Origin: Rhodococcus opacus B4
GTDB lineage: Bacteria; Actinomycetota; Actinomycetes; Mycobacteriales; Mycobacteriaceae
Length of the DNA: 64,000 bases
NCBI RefSeq assembly: GCF_000010805.1
Contig: NC_012522.1
Span: 2,170,001-2,234,000, forward strand
Reading direction: 5' to 3'
The position numbers and the translations under genes are program-made. Every line of letters starts with the position of its first letter. The first letter of the stretch is position 1. This document shows, in pieces, positions 8,611-16,990 of this stretch. Under the pieces are notes generated by a model. That model saw nothing but the letters and a program-made list of their open reading frames with translations, did no database searches and was not told the DNA's origin.

Positions 8611-10152
8611 GTGAGAATGGTCCTGGTTCCCGGCGCCGAGGGTGGCGCGACGACCGTTCGCACCGATCCCGCGGGAGTTCCGGTCGAGTCGCCGCGTCGG
8701 CACTCCGACGCCGTGACCGCGGTCCGCGACCTCGAGGCAGCCGAGCACCCCCGCTGGGTCTGGACGAGTACCGCCGCCGTCTATCCGGCGCTGCTGCGGG
8801 CCGGGGTGCGGGTGCGACGCTGCCACGACCTCGCGCTCACCCATGCCGTCCTCAGCATGCGCGACGGTGTTCCCGCGCCGCCGGCCGACGAACCCGTCGA
8901 CGAACGTCCCGGCCTGTTCGACACCGCCCCCACCGCGGACCCGGCGCAGGTGGTCACCGACTTCGCGGAACAGCGGAAGACGATCGGAGCCGATGCGAAA
9001 CTGGACCTCCTGGTCGCCGCCGAGTCCGCGGGAGCGCTGGCCGCGGCGGAGATGGGTTTCGACGGGTTGCCGTTCTCCACCGACTCCCACCGCGCCTTCC
9101 TCGAAGCGACGCTCGGGCCCCGGCCCGCCGGGTACGACCTCCCGCAGCGCATCCAGGACGTCTCCGTCGAGATCGGGGCGGCGTTCGGCCGTCGCATCAA
9201 CCCGGCGTCCCACGTCGAGGTCGTCGACGCCTTCCGCCGCGAGGGCATCGAACTCGCGTCGACCCGCAAACATCTGCTGCGCGAGGTCGATCACCCCGCG
9301 GTCCCGCTGCTCCTGCACCACCGGGACCTGTCCAAGCTGTTCAGCACGAACGGCTGGCAGTGGCTGGACAGCTGGGTCCGCGACAACCGGTTCCGGCCCG
9401 TCTACGTCCCCGGCGGCGTGGTGTCGGGGCGGTGGGCGAGCCGCGGCGGCGGCGCACTGCAGATTCCGAAACCGCTGCGGTCGAGTGTGATCGCCGACCC
9501 GGGTCACACGTTCGTCATCGCCGACGCCGGCCAGCTCGAACCCCGCATCCTGGCTGCCATGTCGGGTGACACCCGCATGGTCGCCGCTGCGGGCGCCGAC
9601 GACCTGTACGCACCGGTCGCGGCGGAGACGTTCGACGGCGACCGCGGCAAGGCCAAGGTCGCGATCCTCGGTGTGCTGTACGGCGCCACCGCAGGTGAGG
9701 CCCGTTCGCTGCTGACCCTGCTGCGCACCCGCTTTCCCGTCGCCGTCGAATACGTGGAGAGGGCGGCCCGCGCCGGTGAACGCGGCGAGGTCGTGCACTC
9801 GTGGCTCGGTCGCGCCTGCCCACCGCCGTCACCCGACTTCTGGTCCCACGGCGACGCGCGTTCCCGCGGCCGGTTCACCCGAAACTTCGTGGTGCAGGCC
9901 ACGGCGTCCGAGTGGGCGCTGTGCGTGCTCGCCGATCTGCGGCGCCGCCTGGCCGACGAACCGGACAGCGAACTGGTCTTCTTCCAGCACGACGAGGTGA
10001 TGGTGCACACCCGGAACCCGGAGTCCGCGACACGGCACGTTCTCGGCGCTGTCGACGTAGCCACCCGGTTGCTGTTCGGTGAGACGCGGGTGCGGTTTCC
10101 GATGGATGTGGCGGTGCGGGACTGCTACGCGGAAACCTCCGACGAGGCCTGA
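8611..10152 (+). CDS. Short family-A DNA polymerase (3'-5' exonuclease/polymerase type)
   Basis: About 513 residues, far shorter than PolA and lacking its 5' nuclease. The polymerase half has recognisable motif A (DAGQLEPR), motif B (GKAKVAILGVLYG) and motif C (FQHDEVMVH). The N-terminal half corresponds in position to the 3'-5' exonuclease domain but I cannot find the catalytic DxE pair, and the region is Ala/Val rich, so proofreading is doubtful. GTG 8611 is chosen because a GGAG lies 13 bases upstream and the family typically begins VLVPGAEGG; the open frame continues upstream but overlaps the leader of the opposing small gene. Actinobacteria usually carry such a protein besides PolA; its role is probably repair or translesion synthesis. 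Confidence 0.85.
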   Translation: MRMVLVPGAEGGATTVRTDPAGVPVESPRRHSDAVTAVRDLEAAEHPRWVWTSTAAVYPALLRAGVRVRRCHDLALTHAVLSMRDGVPAPPADEPVDERPGLFDTAPTADPAQVVTDFAEQRKTIGADAKLDLLVAAESAGALAAAEMGFDGLPFSTDSHRAFLEATLGPRPAGYDLPQRIQDVSVEIGAAFGRRINPASHVEVVDAFRREGIELASTRKHLLREVDHPAVPLLLHHRDLSKLFSTNGWQWLDSWVRDNRFRPVYVPGGVVSGRWASRGGGALQIPKPLRSSVIADPGHTFVIADAGQLEPRILAAMSGDTRMVAAAGADDLYAPVAAETFDGDRGKAKVAILGVLYGATAGEARSLLTLLRTRFPVAVEYVERAARAGERGEVVHSWLGRACPPPSPDFWSHGDARSRGRFTRNFVVQATASEWALCVLADLRRRLADEPDSELVFFQHDEVMVHTRNPESATRHVLGAVDVATRLLFGETRVRFPMDVAVRDCYAETSDEA

Positions 10153-10235
10153 ACCGCGCAGGTTTCCGGTGTCGCGGGTGCGCTCCGCATGGTGTACTGG
10201 GACGCACTGCTGGCGGGGGCGGCGAAGGAGAACCC

Positions 10236-12458
10236 ATGACGAAGTTGGATTCGACGGACTCGAGCACGAGCGGCGAGAAGTCGCGCCGCTTTCGCTGGCC
10301 TGCGTTCACGATCGTGGCCATCGCGATCGTCGCGTTCTTCGCGGGCGGATTCGGGGGGTCGTTCCAGGGGAAGCTCACCGAGGTCCAGAAGAACGACAAC
10401 GCCGCCTACCTGTCGAGTTCCGCCGAATCGACGATCGTCACCAACGAATCGTCCAAGTTCCTCACCGTCGAGACCATCCCCGGTTTCGTGCTGTTCCACA
10501 GCGACGCACCGCTCACCGACCAGGACAAGGCCGCCGTCGCCCGGGCGCGCGACGCCATCGCGGCCGTCGACGGCGTCGACGCCGAAGGCATGTCCCAGCC
10601 GCAGTTCTCGGAGGACGGCACCACGGCGTCGATCTTCGTTCCCCTCGTCGCGAAGGAGGACGGCACAGCGGTCGCCGGCGACGTGCTCGCCGCCACCGAG
10701 GAGAATGTTCTCACCGCCGCGAAGGACGCGGCCACCGGGCTCGAGGTGCTCCCCGCCGGCCCCGGCGGTCTGCTGGTGGCGTTCATCGACGCGTTCGCCG
10801 GCCTGGACGGCGCGCTGCTGGGCGCCGCGCTGCTCGTGGTGGTCCTGATCCTGCTGGTGGTGTATCGCTCGCCGGTGCTGTGGTTCTTCCCGCTCTTCTC
10901 GGCGCTGCTCGCGCTCGGTCTGGCGTCGATGGTCATCTACTTCCTCGCCAAGGCCGAGGTGCTCACTCTCACCGGGCAGAGTCAGGGCATCCTGTTCGTC
11001 CTCGTGATCGGGGCCGGCACCGACTATGCCCTGCTGCTGATCTCCCGCTATCGGGAAGAACTGCACTTCTACCCCAGCCGGTTCGACGCCATGACCAAGG
11101 CCTGGAAGGAATCCGCCCCTGCCATCACGGCGTCGGCGGTCACCGTCATCCTCGGTCTGCTGTGCCTGACGTTCTCCGAACTGAACTCCAACAAGAGCCT
11201 CGGGCCGGTCGCCGCGATCGGCATCGCGTGCACGTACCTCGTGATGATGACGTTCCTGCCGGTGGCACTGTCCGCGGCGGGACGGTGGGTGTTCTGGCCG
11301 CGGAAACCCAAGGTGGATCAGGCCGCCGACCTCACCACGCACGGCCTGTGGGGCAAGATCGCCGCCCAGGTGGGAAGCAAGGACCGCTCCCTCTGGATCG
11401 GGACGACGGTGCTGCTGGCCGTGCTGTTCCTGGTCGGCATCGGCAGCCTGAAGACGGACGGGCTCTCCTCGTCGGAGAACTTCACCAACCGGCCTGACGC
11501 TGTCGTCGGTCAGGAGTTGTACGACTCCAAATTCGACCCGGGCGCCGGCGCGCCCGCCGTCATCGTCACCAACGCCGATCAGACGGACGCGGTCATCGCG
11601 GCCGTGAGCGGTGTCGAGGGAGTGTCGTCGGATCCCGGCGCGGTGTGCCCGCAGGTCGATGTCGAGAAGCTGTCCGCCCTCGTCAAGTCGAATCCAGCGG
11701 CGGTGGCTTCGGCGGCCGGGCAGGGATGCGCACCCGACTTCCTCACGGCCGCACCGATCGACGGACGAATGGTCGTCAACGTGACCCTCGCCGACTCGTA
11801 CGATTCCCCGGAAGCCCTCGAGACGGTGCATCGACTGCGGGACGCGGCGCACGCCGTGCCCGGCGCCGATGCGCTGGTCGGTGGCAGCACCGCAACCACT
11901 CTCGATGTGCAGACGGCGTCGGTGCACGACCGGAACCTGATCATTCCGATCGTTCTCGTCGTCATCTTCGTCGTGCTGTCCATCCTGCTCCGCGCGTTGC
12001 TCACGCCGATCATCCTCATCGCCACCGTGGTCCTGTCGTTCGCGGCGACGCTCGGCGTGTGCGGGCTCTTCTTCACCCACGTCTTCCACTTCGCGAACGC
12101 GGATCCCGCGTTCCCGCTGTTCGCGTTCGTGTTCCTGGTTGCCCTCGGCATCGACTACAACATCTTCCTGATGACGCGGGTCCGCGAGGAAACCGAGGAA
12201 CACGGCACCAAATCCGGTGTGCTGCGCGGACTGGCGGTGACCGGTGGGGTCATCACGTCGGCCGGTGTGGTGCTCGCCGCGACGTTCGCGGTGCTGGGTG
12301 TGCTGCCGCTGGTGTTCCTCGCCGAGGTCGGGTTCGCGGTCGCGTTCGGCGTGCTCCTCGACACGATCATCGTGCGCAGCATCCTCGTCCCGGCGCTCTC
12401 CCACGACATCGGCAAGAAGATCTGGTGGCCGTCGGCGCTGGCGAAGGCAAAGGACTAA
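10236..12458 (+). CDS. MMPL/RND-family transporter
   Basis: 740 residues with the duplicated RND layout: helix 1 at about 27-47, an extracytoplasmic domain, a five- to six-helix bundle (about 185-355), helix 7 near 385, a second extracytoplasmic domain and a second bundle (about 560-725). The family signatures GTDYALLLISRYREEL in the first bundle and GIDYNIFLMTRVREE in the second are both present, with the Asp-Tyr pairs needed for proton relay. MmpL proteins export lipids, siderophores or drugs across the mycolate envelope. Start ATG has a strong GAAGGAG. No MmpS partner or lipid gene is adjacent, so cargo is unknown. The stop overlaps the convergent alkA stop. Confidence 0.92.
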   Translation: MTKLDSTDSSTSGEKSRRFRWPAFTIVAIAIVAFFAGGFGGSFQGKLTEVQKNDNAAYLSSSAESTIVTNESSKFLTVETIPGFVLFHSDAPLTDQDKAAVARARDAIAAVDGVDAEGMSQPQFSEDGTTASIFVPLVAKEDGTAVAGDVLAATEENVLTAAKDAATGLEVLPAGPGGLLVAFIDAFAGLDGALLGAALLVVVLILLVVYRSPVLWFFPLFSALLALGLASMVIYFLAKAEVLTLTGQSQGILFVLVIGAGTDYALLLISRYREELHFYPSRFDAMTKAWKESAPAITASAVTVILGLLCLTFSELNSNKSLGPVAAIGIACTYLVMMTFLPVALSAAGRWVFWPRKPKVDQAADLTTHGLWGKIAAQVGSKDRSLWIGTTVLLAVLFLVGIGSLKTDGLSSSENFTNRPDAVVGQELYDSKFDPGAGAPAVIVTNADQTDAVIAAVSGVEGVSSDPGAVCPQVDVEKLSALVKSNPAAVASAAGQGCAPDFLTAAPIDGRMVVNVTLADSYDSPEALETVHRLRDAAHAVPGADALVGGSTATTLDVQTASVHDRNLIIPIVLVVIFVVLSILLRALLTPIILIATVVLSFAATLGVCGLFFTHVFHFANADPAFPLFAFVFLVALGIDYNIFLMTRVREETEEHGTKSGVLRGLAVTGGVITSAGVVLAATFAVLGVLPLVFLAEVGFAVAFGVLLDTIIVRSILVPALSHDIGKKIWWPSALAKAKD

Positions 12459-13306
12459 TACGCTGCGTCCGTCCACAGGTGAAACAGGGCGTATGCCCGC
12501 CAGGGCCGCCACGCCTCGGCGAGTTCCGCTGCCTGCCTTCCGGTCCTGACCCCCAGCGCGCGTTTGAGGACGAGGTCGTCGGGGGTGAACGCGTCCGGGT
12601 CGCCCAGTACCCGCACCGTCAGATAGTCCGCCGTCCACGGGCCGATACCGGGCAGCGCGAGCAGACCGGCCCGGAATTCGGCCGGATCGGTGTCCGCGCC
12701 GAGACGCAGTCCGTTCGACGCTGCCTCGGCGAGCGCGAGCACCGTCCTGGCCCGGGACCCGGTGAGACCGAGAGTCGAGCGCAACTGTTCGGGTGCGAGC
12801 GCCGCCAGCGTCTGCGGTTCGGGGAACGCGAAGAAGCCGTCGTGGACGGGCCGGCCGTACGCGGCCACGAGCCGGCTCCCGAACGTCCGGGCAGCGGCCA
12901 GCGAAACCTGTTGTCCGAGAACGGTCAGGACCGCTGTCTCGAACCCGTCCACGCTACCCAGGCGCCGCAGTCCCGGCCGTTGCGCCACCAGCGCAGCAAG
13001 CTGCGGGTGGCGGCTCAACGCGGCGTCGATCGGCAGCGGATCCGCATCCAGGTCGAGCCACCGCCGGATCGTGGCGGTCAACGCCTCGACATCGTCCGGA
13101 TCCGCCGGTGTCACATCCGCCTCGACATCCCCGTCGGCGGGGCGCACGACCACGGACACCAGCGCGGGCCCGTGCGGTCCGTTCACCACCCGGGTGTGGG
13201 TTCCGTCGGGGTCGTGCCGCTCGAGCCCGGACAGGGTGTGCGCGCGGAGCGCACCCCACAGCGGTGCATGGGTGAACGGACCCCGGTAGGGCAACAGCAC
13301 TCTCAC
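12455..13306 (-). CDS. alkA: AlkA-type DNA-3-methyladenine glycosylase
   Basis: 283 residues. The N-terminal part (about 1-110) resembles the AlkA N-domain; the rest is a HhH-GPD fold with the hairpin LPGIGPWTADYL starting near 218 and the catalytic Asp in TPDDLVL near 244. It excises alkylated purines (3-methyladenine, 7-methylguanine) and leaves abasic sites. It is the last gene of a five-gene alkylation-damage operon. GTG 13306 is chosen because GGAG sits five bases upstream; an alternative GTG at 13312 would overlap the previous stop as GTGA. There is no Ada-like transcription factor domain fused to it, unlike many actinobacterial Ada-AlkA fusions. Confidence 0.9.
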   Translation of the reverse strand: MRVLLPYRGPFTHAPLWGALRAHTLSGLERHDPDGTHTRVVNGPHGPALVSVVVRPADGDVEADVTPADPDDVEALTATIRRWLDLDADPLPIDAALSRHPQLAALVAQRPGLRRLGSVDGFETAVLTVLGQQVSLAAARTFGSRLVAAYGRPVHDGFFAFPEPQTLAALAPEQLRSTLGLTGSRARTVLALAEAASNGLRLGADTDPAEFRAGLLALPGIGPWTADYLTVRVLGDPDAFTPDDLVLKRALGVRTGRQAAELAEAWRPWRAYALFHLWTDAAY

Positions 13307-13308
13307 GG

Positions 13309-14019
13309 TCACTCCGCGTCGTGCAGGACCAGGCCGAGGGTCCGGCGGGTGCCGCGCCGGATGGTGCTGACACCGTGCCGCACCGGGGCCGTCGACCAAC
13401 CGCGGGTCGACCGCACGGGCCGGTCCCGGGTGGTGAAGATCAGAGCGTGACCCTGCTGCAGCGTCGTCACCGTGCCTCGCGACTGGGCGCGGGGCCGCTG
13501 CTCCACCAGCATGAACTCGCCGCCCTCGTGATCCACCCCGGGACGGTCGAGTCCGATCACCACCTGCAACGGGAACACCAGGTCGCCGTAGAGGTCGCGG
13601 TGCAGGGCGTTCCAGTCGTTCGCCCGGTAACTGAGCAGGATCGGTGTCGCCCGCTTCTGACCGGCGTCGTGGCACATGTCCAGCCATTCGTCCAGAGTGT
13701 CCGGCCACGGCGACGGCTGCCTCAGCTTGGCCGCCCAGTCCCGGGCCACGGGAAGCAGTTTCGGGTAGAAGGCGCTGCGGAGTTCGGCCACGACCTCCGG
13801 CAGCGGATAGTCGAAGTACCGGTACTGCCCCGAGCCGAAGCGATGCCGGGCCATGTCCACAGTGGACCGGAAACGCTCGACCTCCTCGTACATGTCCGCG
13901 ATCTGCCCGCATTCCTGGGCGGTCAGGATCTGCTCCGATTGCGCGCATCCCGCGGCGTCGGTCTCGGCGTGCAGGTTCGGCCAATCCAGAGCGTTCACGC
14001 GTTGCGTCACGGTGGTCAT
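13309..14019 (-). CDS. 2-oxoglutarate/Fe(II) oxygenase in alkylation-repair operon
   Basis: 236 residues. The iron triad is visible as H140 and D142 in LHRDLYGD and H215 in VRHGVST, and the 2-oxoglutarate-binding Arg in the RRTLGL segment near 225. The family covers AlkB-type oxidative demethylases and prolyl hydroxylase-like enzymes; the double-stranded beta-helix core PLQVVIGLDRP fits either. Position between a methylguanine methyltransferase and alkA argues for oxidative removal of alkyl groups from DNA or RNA, which is inference. The start ATG overlaps the upstream stop (ATGA). The frame runs on upstream to 14145 but that part lies inside the preceding gene and is rejected. Confidence 0.85.
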   Translation of the reverse strand: MTTVTQRVNALDWPNLHAETDAAGCAQSEQILTAQECGQIADMYEEVERFRSTVDMARHRFGSGQYRYFDYPLPEVVAELRSAFYPKLLPVARDWAAKLRQPSPWPDTLDEWLDMCHDAGQKRATPILLSYRANDWNALHRDLYGDLVFPLQVVIGLDRPGVDHEGGEFMLVEQRPRAQSRGTVTTLQQGHALIFTTRDRPVRSTRGWSTAPVRHGVSTIRRGTRRTLGLVLHDAE

Positions 14020-14618
14020 GCCGCGGCCTCCAATGTCAGCAGGATCGACTTGGCCTCCGGTCCACCGGCGTACTGGCCCATGCTGCCGTCGCTGCGGACC
14101 ACCCGGTGGCAGGGCACCACGACGGGCAGCGGATTGAGCGCGCACGCGGTGCCGACCGCGCGCACCGCTCTCGGACTGCCCGCGGCGGCCGCGACCGCCG
14201 CGTAGCTGGCGGTGTGCCCGTAGTCGATGTCGGGAAGATGGTGCAGCACTTCGAGCCGAAATCCCTTCGACAGCCGGAAGTCCAGCGGGACGTCGAAGCT
14301 CGTGCGCCTGCCGAGGAAGTATTCGTCGATCTCGTAGGCGACCCGGTCGAGCCGGGCCGGTGCCCGCAGAATCCGGGGACTGATCTGCTCGGCGAGGGTC
14401 TGCAGCACGGCGTCGTGATCCTGGCTGGGGAACGCGACCCGCACCAGCCCGCGATCGGTCGCGGCGAGCAGTAGTGAACCGACCGGGGTGTCGAGTGTCC
14501 GGTACGCGACGTCGAGGAGCCCGGCGTCGGCGGCGGCGACGGCGAGACGCTCACGCAGTTTCTGCTCGACCGCGGAGTCCAACGGGAACAGGGAGTAGAC
14601 GATGTCGGGGATGTTCAT
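14016..14618 (-). CDS. Methylated-DNA-protein-cysteine methyltransferase with N-terminal helical extension
   Basis: 200 residues. The suicidal acceptor Cys is C170 in VVVPCHRVV, and the C-terminal helix-turn-helix of the MGMT fold precedes it. It repairs O6-alkylguanine by transferring the alkyl group to itself. Compared with the other methyltransferase in the same operon it has about 31 extra residues at the N-terminus ([20 protein letters not shown] and on), predicted helical. Its start overlaps the stop of the ECF sigma factor (ATGA), the place where an anti-sigma gene usually sits. A regulatory role as alkylation sensor and sigma partner is a hypothesis; repair activity itself is well supported by motifs. 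Confidence 0.88.
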   Translation of the reverse strand: MNIPDIVYSLFPLDSAVEQKLRERLAVAAADAGLLDVAYRTLDTPVGSLLLAATDRGLVRVAFPSQDHDAVLQTLAEQISPRILRAPARLDRVAYEIDEYFLGRRTSFDVPLDFRLSKGFRLEVLHHLPDIDYGHTASYAAVAAAAGSPRAVRAVGTACALNPLPVVVPCHRVVRSDGSMGQYAGGPEAKSILLTLEAAA

Positions 14619-15106
14619 GTGATGTCTCCACTCACAGAGATCGAGAGGGTCTTGCGCAGCGCCGCAACGCCGTCCGAGGCCGCCCGCCGCGACGCGGCCG
14701 GGGAGTTGCCCAGGAGCACCGCGATCTCGGTGTACGGCAGCCCAGCCAGGTAGTGGTACGCCACCGCTGCCCGCTGCTTCATCGGCAGGGCACCGACCGC
14801 TTTCCACAACTCCGGGTCGTAACCGCCGGGAAGTCCGGGGTCGGTGGTCTGCTCCGGGAGTTCGTCGGTGGGGACGGGCCGCCGGTCGCGCGCACGGATG
14901 TGGTCGAGCGCTTTCCGGTGCGCGATCGTCACCAGCCACGCCTCCACGTTGCTCTCCGGACTCAGGTCGGGGTACGCCCGCATCGCGGCGATGAACGTCT
15001 CCGACCAGGCGTCCTCGGCATCCACCGGGCCGACCACGGCCTGGCAGACCCGCAGGACCGTCCCACCGTGCTCGGCCACGACGTCTTCGAACGGCTTCAG
15101 GGTCAT
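14615..15106 (-). CDS. ECF RNA polymerase sigma factor of the alkylation operon
   Basis: 163 residues, normal for a minimal ECF sigma factor. Region 2 spans about residues 5-75 ([10 protein letters not shown] through [15 protein letters not shown]), region 4 about 100-155 with the helix-turn-helix [20 protein letters not shown]. There is no SnoaL or other C-terminal extension. It is embedded in the repair operon with ATGA overlaps on both sides, between two methyltransferases. No anti-sigma gene is present anywhere near. It probably transcribes its own operon after alkylation damage; the promoter it reads is not evident, since no clear GGAAC-type -35 is seen upstream of the first gene. Confidence 0.9.
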   Translation of the reverse strand: MTLKPFEDVVAEHGGTVLRVCQAVVGPVDAEDAWSETFIAAMRAYPDLSPESNVEAWLVTIAHRKALDHIRARDRRPVPTDELPEQTTDPGLPGGYDPELWKAVGALPMKQRAAVAYHYLAGLPYTEIAVLLGNSPAASRRAASDGVAALRKTLSISVSGDIT

Positions 15107-15609
15107 GAGCTCAGCCGGAGTCCCGCCCGTTCGGCTTCGCGTTCGAGCAGGAACCGTTTGCGGTCGAGTCCGCCCGCATACCCCGTCAGGCTGCCGTTGC
15201 TCCCGATCACCCGGTGGCACGGAATGATGATGCTGATCGGATTTCTGCCGTTCGCCGCCGCCGCCGCGCGAACCGCGGTCGGGCTGCCGAGGGAATCGGC
15301 CAGCCGACCGTACGTCCAGGTGTCGCCGTACGGGATGGTGCGCAGCGCGTCCCACACCCGCTTCTGGAACGGGGTGCCCCGCGTGGCGAGCGGGACGGTG
15401 AACTCGGTGCGCCTGCCGTCGAAGTATTCGGCGAGCTGGGCGGTGGCCTCGTCGAACCCCGCGGTGTCGCGGTCTCCGAACGTCGCGGGATTCGGCTGGT
15501 GCCGGTGTTCGGCCATGTAGATGCCGCTCAGCACCCCGTCGACGCTCACCAGCGTCAGGGGACCGATCGGCGAATCGATGACAGTGTGTGCTGCTCGGTC
15601 GGCATTCAC
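15103..15609 (-). CDS. ogt: O6-methylguanine-DNA methyltransferase, first gene of alkylation operon
   Basis: 168 residues, standard Ogt length. N-terminal ribonuclease-like domain from [11 protein letters not shown] (residue 8), then [20 protein letters not shown], Arg-finger region and acceptor C131 in IIPCHRVIG, followed by [13 protein letters not shown]. All catalytic features are intact. GTG 15609 is chosen over ATG 15660 because GGAAGGA lies eight bases upstream of the GTG. Its stop overlaps the sigma-factor start (ATGA). It is divergent from a helical hypothetical protein, with 95 bp between them that must hold the operon promoter; an 8-bp palindrome AGACGTCT at 15648-15655 lies there. 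Confidence 0.92.
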   Translation of the reverse strand: MNADRAAHTVIDSPIGPLTLVSVDGVLSGIYMAEHRHQPNPATFGDRDTAGFDEATAQLAEYFDGRRTEFTVPLATRGTPFQKRVWDALRTIPYGDTWTYGRLADSLGSPTAVRAAAAANGRNPISIIIPCHRVIGSNGSLTGYAGGLDRKRFLLEREAERAGLRLSS

Positions 15610-15704
15610 GGTGCCAATCCTTCCAGGTGTACGGGCCTCTGAAAGGTAGACGTCTGCCACGACCGAAACGTGAGGTGCGGAAATGCATCAGGCAGGATGG
15701 GCCG

Positions 15705-16256
15705 ATGGCTCTCGTACAACTCGGCACCCGCGACCTGGTGCGCACCGTCACCGGTATCGCCCGGTGGTCGGCGGACACCGCTGAACTCGTCGTCTCCCTT
15801 CCCGGCCGGATCGGCGCCCTCCTGGACCAGGTCGAGGTGCTGATCTCCCGCATCGAGGCGATCAGCGACGGCGCCGAGATCGCGGTGGCGAGGGCGAACG
15901 CGGTTGCGGAAGCGGCGGCCACCGTCGTCGCCACGGCGGGAACCACGTCCGCGTCCGCGCAGACCCTGATCGACCTGTACGAGCCGCTCGCGACGAAGGC
16001 CGCCCCACTCGCGCAGCGGTTCGTCGACGACCTCACCGAGGAGGAGATTCACGCCGCGATCGGGTTGGTGGACCACCTGCCCGAGCTGACGATGCGCATG
16101 GAGGGGCTCATGCCGATCCTCGCGACCCTCGACACGGTGTCGCCGGAGATCCACCAGCTCCTCGAGGAGGTCCAGGGGGTGCGTCAGGCGATCCAGGGCG
16201 TTCCCGGCTTCAAGTTCTTCCGCAAGCGCGGCGAGGCCCAGGAGGACGAGGACTAG
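15705..16256 (+). CDS. Helical hypothetical protein
   Basis: 183 residues, nearly all predicted alpha helix, with heptad-like Ala/Leu/Val spacing between about 25 and 165 (for example VEVLISRIEAISDGAEIAVA), no signal peptide, no membrane span, and an acidic tail after FKFFRKRGEA. I do not recognise a catalytic motif; the overall look is that of phasin-like or coiled-coil scaffold proteins found in lipid-storing actinobacteria, but this is only resemblance. Start ATG has AGG-rich leader. It is divergent from the alkylation-repair operon and overlaps the convergent SDR stop by a few bases. Confidence 0.75.
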   Translation: MALVQLGTRDLVRTVTGIARWSADTAELVVSLPGRIGALLDQVEVLISRIEAISDGAEIAVARANAVAEAAATVVATAGTTSASAQTLIDLYEPLATKAAPLAQRFVDDLTEEEIHAAIGLVDHLPELTMRMEGLMPILATLDTVSPEIHQLLEEVQGVRQAIQGVPGFKFFRKRGEAQEDED

Positions 16257-16990
16257 GCGCGGTAGCCGTCCGTTCCGGCCCGTCCGACGACGAGCTTCGG
16301 GACCACCGCGCGCGAGGACAGCCGCAGCAGGGCGTCGACGAGTTCGACGATGTCGTTCACCTCGATCATCGTCTCGGGCGGGATCGTGTCGTGAGTCCAC
16401 GCCGCCATGTCGGTGTCGACGTAGGCCGGGGCGAGCGCGGTCGCGGAGATCCCGTTGCCCGACTCCTCCACGTTCAGCGTCTCGGTGAGGGAGATCAGCG
16501 CGGCCTTGGTCGCCCCGTAGACGGCGAGCCCCGCCTCGGCGTACACGCCGGTGATCGAGGCCAGGGCGACGACCTTCGATCCGCGTCCCGGGTTCTCCGC
16601 GGCACCGGTCCGGAGCAGCGGCAGCGATTGCTGCAACAGGCTGAACGGCGCCCGCAGGTTGACGCCGAGGCTCTTGTCGAATCGGCGCATGGGGAATTCC
16701 CCGATGGCGCCCGCGGTGCCCACCCCGGCATTGAGTACCAGCGCGTTCAGCGAGCCGAAGGCGTCGGCGTGCGCCTCGACGACGCGTCCCGCCGAGTCCT
16801 CGTCTGCGAGGTCTCCCGCGACCACGACGACGTCCTTCGCGCCCGCGGTCCGCAGGTCGGAGGCCACCGTGTCGAGCCGCTCACGGTCGCGGGCCGTGAT
16901 CGTCAGCCCGTATCCCTGCTCCGCGAGGCGGGTGGCGATACCGAGTCCGATGCCACGCGAGGCGCCGGTGATCAGTGCGCTGCGGCTCAT
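16253..16990 (-). CDS. Short-chain dehydrogenase/reductase (SDR)
   Basis: 245 residues, classical SDR. Cofactor site TGASRGIG at residues 8-15, an NAG motif near 89, catalytic Ser in ALASITG and YGATK as the Tyr-x-x-x-Lys pair. The residues after beta-2 (TARDRERL) suggest NADP(H). It is the third gene of an operon with an acyl-CoA dehydrogenase and a phosphotransferase-fold protein, joined by ATGA overlaps, so it probably acts on a ketone or hydroxy intermediate of the same acyl chain pathway. Substrate not readable. Confidence 0.9.
   Translation of the reverse strand: MSRSALITGASRGIGLGIATRLAEQGYGLTITARDRERLDTVASDLRTAGAKDVVVVAGDLADEDSAGRVVEAHADAFGSLNALVLNAGVGTAGAIGEFPMRRFDKSLGVNLRAPFSLLQQSLPLLRTGAAENPGRGSKVVALASITGVYAEAGLAVYGATKAALISLTETLNVEESGNGISATALAPAYVDTDMAAWTHDTIPPETMIEVNDIVELVDALLRLSSRAVVPKLVVGRAGTDGYRA

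Noticed and set aside
10125-12638. 837-residue reverse frame over the MMPL gene
   Set aside because: Asp/Glu/Arg/His-rich antisense shadow; the forward frame has all transporter signatures.
13309-14145. Longer start for the 2OG-Fe(II) oxygenase
   Set aside because: Extra 42 residues lie within the upstream methyltransferase and lack coding character; ATG 14019 overlaps the stop as ATGA like the rest of the operon.
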